5,603 nucleotides of DNA from Thermodesulfobacteriales bacterium (GTDB lineage Bacteria > Desulfobacterota > Thermodesulfobacteria > Thermodesulfobacteriales > Thermodesulfatatoraceae). The notes below the pieces were generated by a model that saw only the letters and a list, made by a program, of their open reading frames with translations, ran no database searches and was not told the origin of the DNA. A program made the translations under genes and the position numbers. Positions 5,417-5,603 of this stretch are shown here, piece after piece. The DNA is taken from positions 1-5,603 of the forward strand of contig JALSPN010000012.1 in the NCBI GenBank assembly GCA_026985945.1. The letters are read 5' to 3'. Position 1 is the first letter of the stretch, and every line of letters begins with the position of its first letter.

Positions 5417-5603
5417 ATACCGAAAAGCTCTTCTCTACTCTGCTAACCGGAAATTATGGGTTAAAAATGGTTCTTCAACATTTTGTGTGGATTTTATCCT
5501 AATTTTCGGAATAGCCCGCTTTGCACCCAAATTTTCGGTAAGCGCACTTAGCGCGTTGAACGGTGCGTGATTAAAAATTCCGCAATCGCCCGGGCACCGC
5601 GTT
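5417..5603. other. Gene-free right end with repeated TTTTCGG motifs
   Basis: AATTTTCGG occurs at 5501-5509 and 5530-5538, 29 bases apart. TTTTCGGTA at 5532-5540 is also present inverted as TACCGAAAA at 5418-5426. The related AATTTCCGG lies in the left inverted repeat at 5121-5129. TTAAAAAT is found at 5109, 5461 and 5571. Short frames are open here on both strands, for example 55 codons on the minus strand from 5602 to a stop at 5435, but none has a convincing start, ribosome site or recognisable protein. No gene is called. Confidence 0.5.

Larger units (their letters stand above)
5106..5470. other. Segment bracketed by a 13-bp perfect inverted repeat (possible non-autonomous mobile element)
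   Basis: TAATTTCCGGTTA at 5120-5132 is the exact reverse complement of TAACCGGAAATTA at 5444-5456. The match continues outward imperfectly: CCC/GGG next to the core (one extra base on the right side), and CCATT at 5106-5110 matching AATGG at 5466-5470. The enclosed ~365 bases carry no convincing gene but hold a G/C-rich palindromic block and a nested hairpin element. The arrangement is like a MITE, but I see no clear target-site duplication just outside the ends, so mobility is inference. Confidence 0.45.

Noticed and set aside
5386..5502. Short plus-strand frame from ATG 5386 (38 codons) that could be the start of a transposase
   Set aside because: It stops after 38 codons, has no Shine-Dalgarno, crosses the flanking inverted repeat, and matches nothing I recognise.
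5435..5602. 55-codon open frame on the minus strand entering from the right edge
   Set aside because: No start, ribosome site or recognisable protein is visible, and the plus strand of the same stretch is also open by chance for about 50 codons. It could be the tail of a gene beyond the window but is not supported.

Overview
The window comes from a bacterium with moderate G+C in its genes and a lower G+C, repeat-rich right end. The LptB-type ATPase implies a Gram-negative, lipopolysaccharide-type (diderm) envelope. The secreted coiled-coil protein at 4536-5069 resembles small proteins I associate with thermophilic Thermodesulfobacteriota and Aquificota. A Thermodesulfobacteria-like source is therefore my best guess, but it rests on memory and general impression, not on a marker gene.

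Layout. On the minus strand, 1-807 is a calcineurin-like metallophosphoesterase that runs off the left edge. Only 26 bases away, four tightly packed plus-strand genes begin: a CDP-alcohol phosphatidyltransferase (834-2024), a diacylglycerol-kinase-family lipid kinase (1994-2836, overlapping by 31 nt), a nucleotidyltransferase-fold protein that I read as a bacterial relative of the mitochondrial CDP-diacylglycerol synthase Tam41 (2830-3771, overlapping by 7 nt or less), and an LptB-type ABC ATPase (3775-4497). Convergent to these is a small exported coiled-coil membrane protein (4536-5069, minus). The last 534 bases (5070-5603) hold no convincing gene. They are dense with inverted repeats: a G/C-rich palindromic repeat block, a 20-bp hairpin nested in a 16-bp outer inverted repeat, and a 13-bp perfect inverted repeat that brackets both.

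How the genes fit. Read together, the first four genes describe a phospholipid route. The lipid kinase would make phosphatidic acid from diacylglycerol, the Tam41-like protein would turn phosphatidic acid plus CTP into CDP-diacylglycerol, and the integral-membrane transferase would swap CMP for an alcohol or alcohol phosphate. The divergent phosphatase could remove a phosphate from a lipid or head group. No step is proven from sequence alone, and the final lipid is unknown. The co-transcribed LptB couples the set to outer-envelope assembly at least by position. The most notable points are the Tam41-type enzyme inside a bacterial lipid operon, the odd cut-down nucleotidyltransferase-like domain on the phosphatidyltransferase, and the structured non-coding element at the right end.
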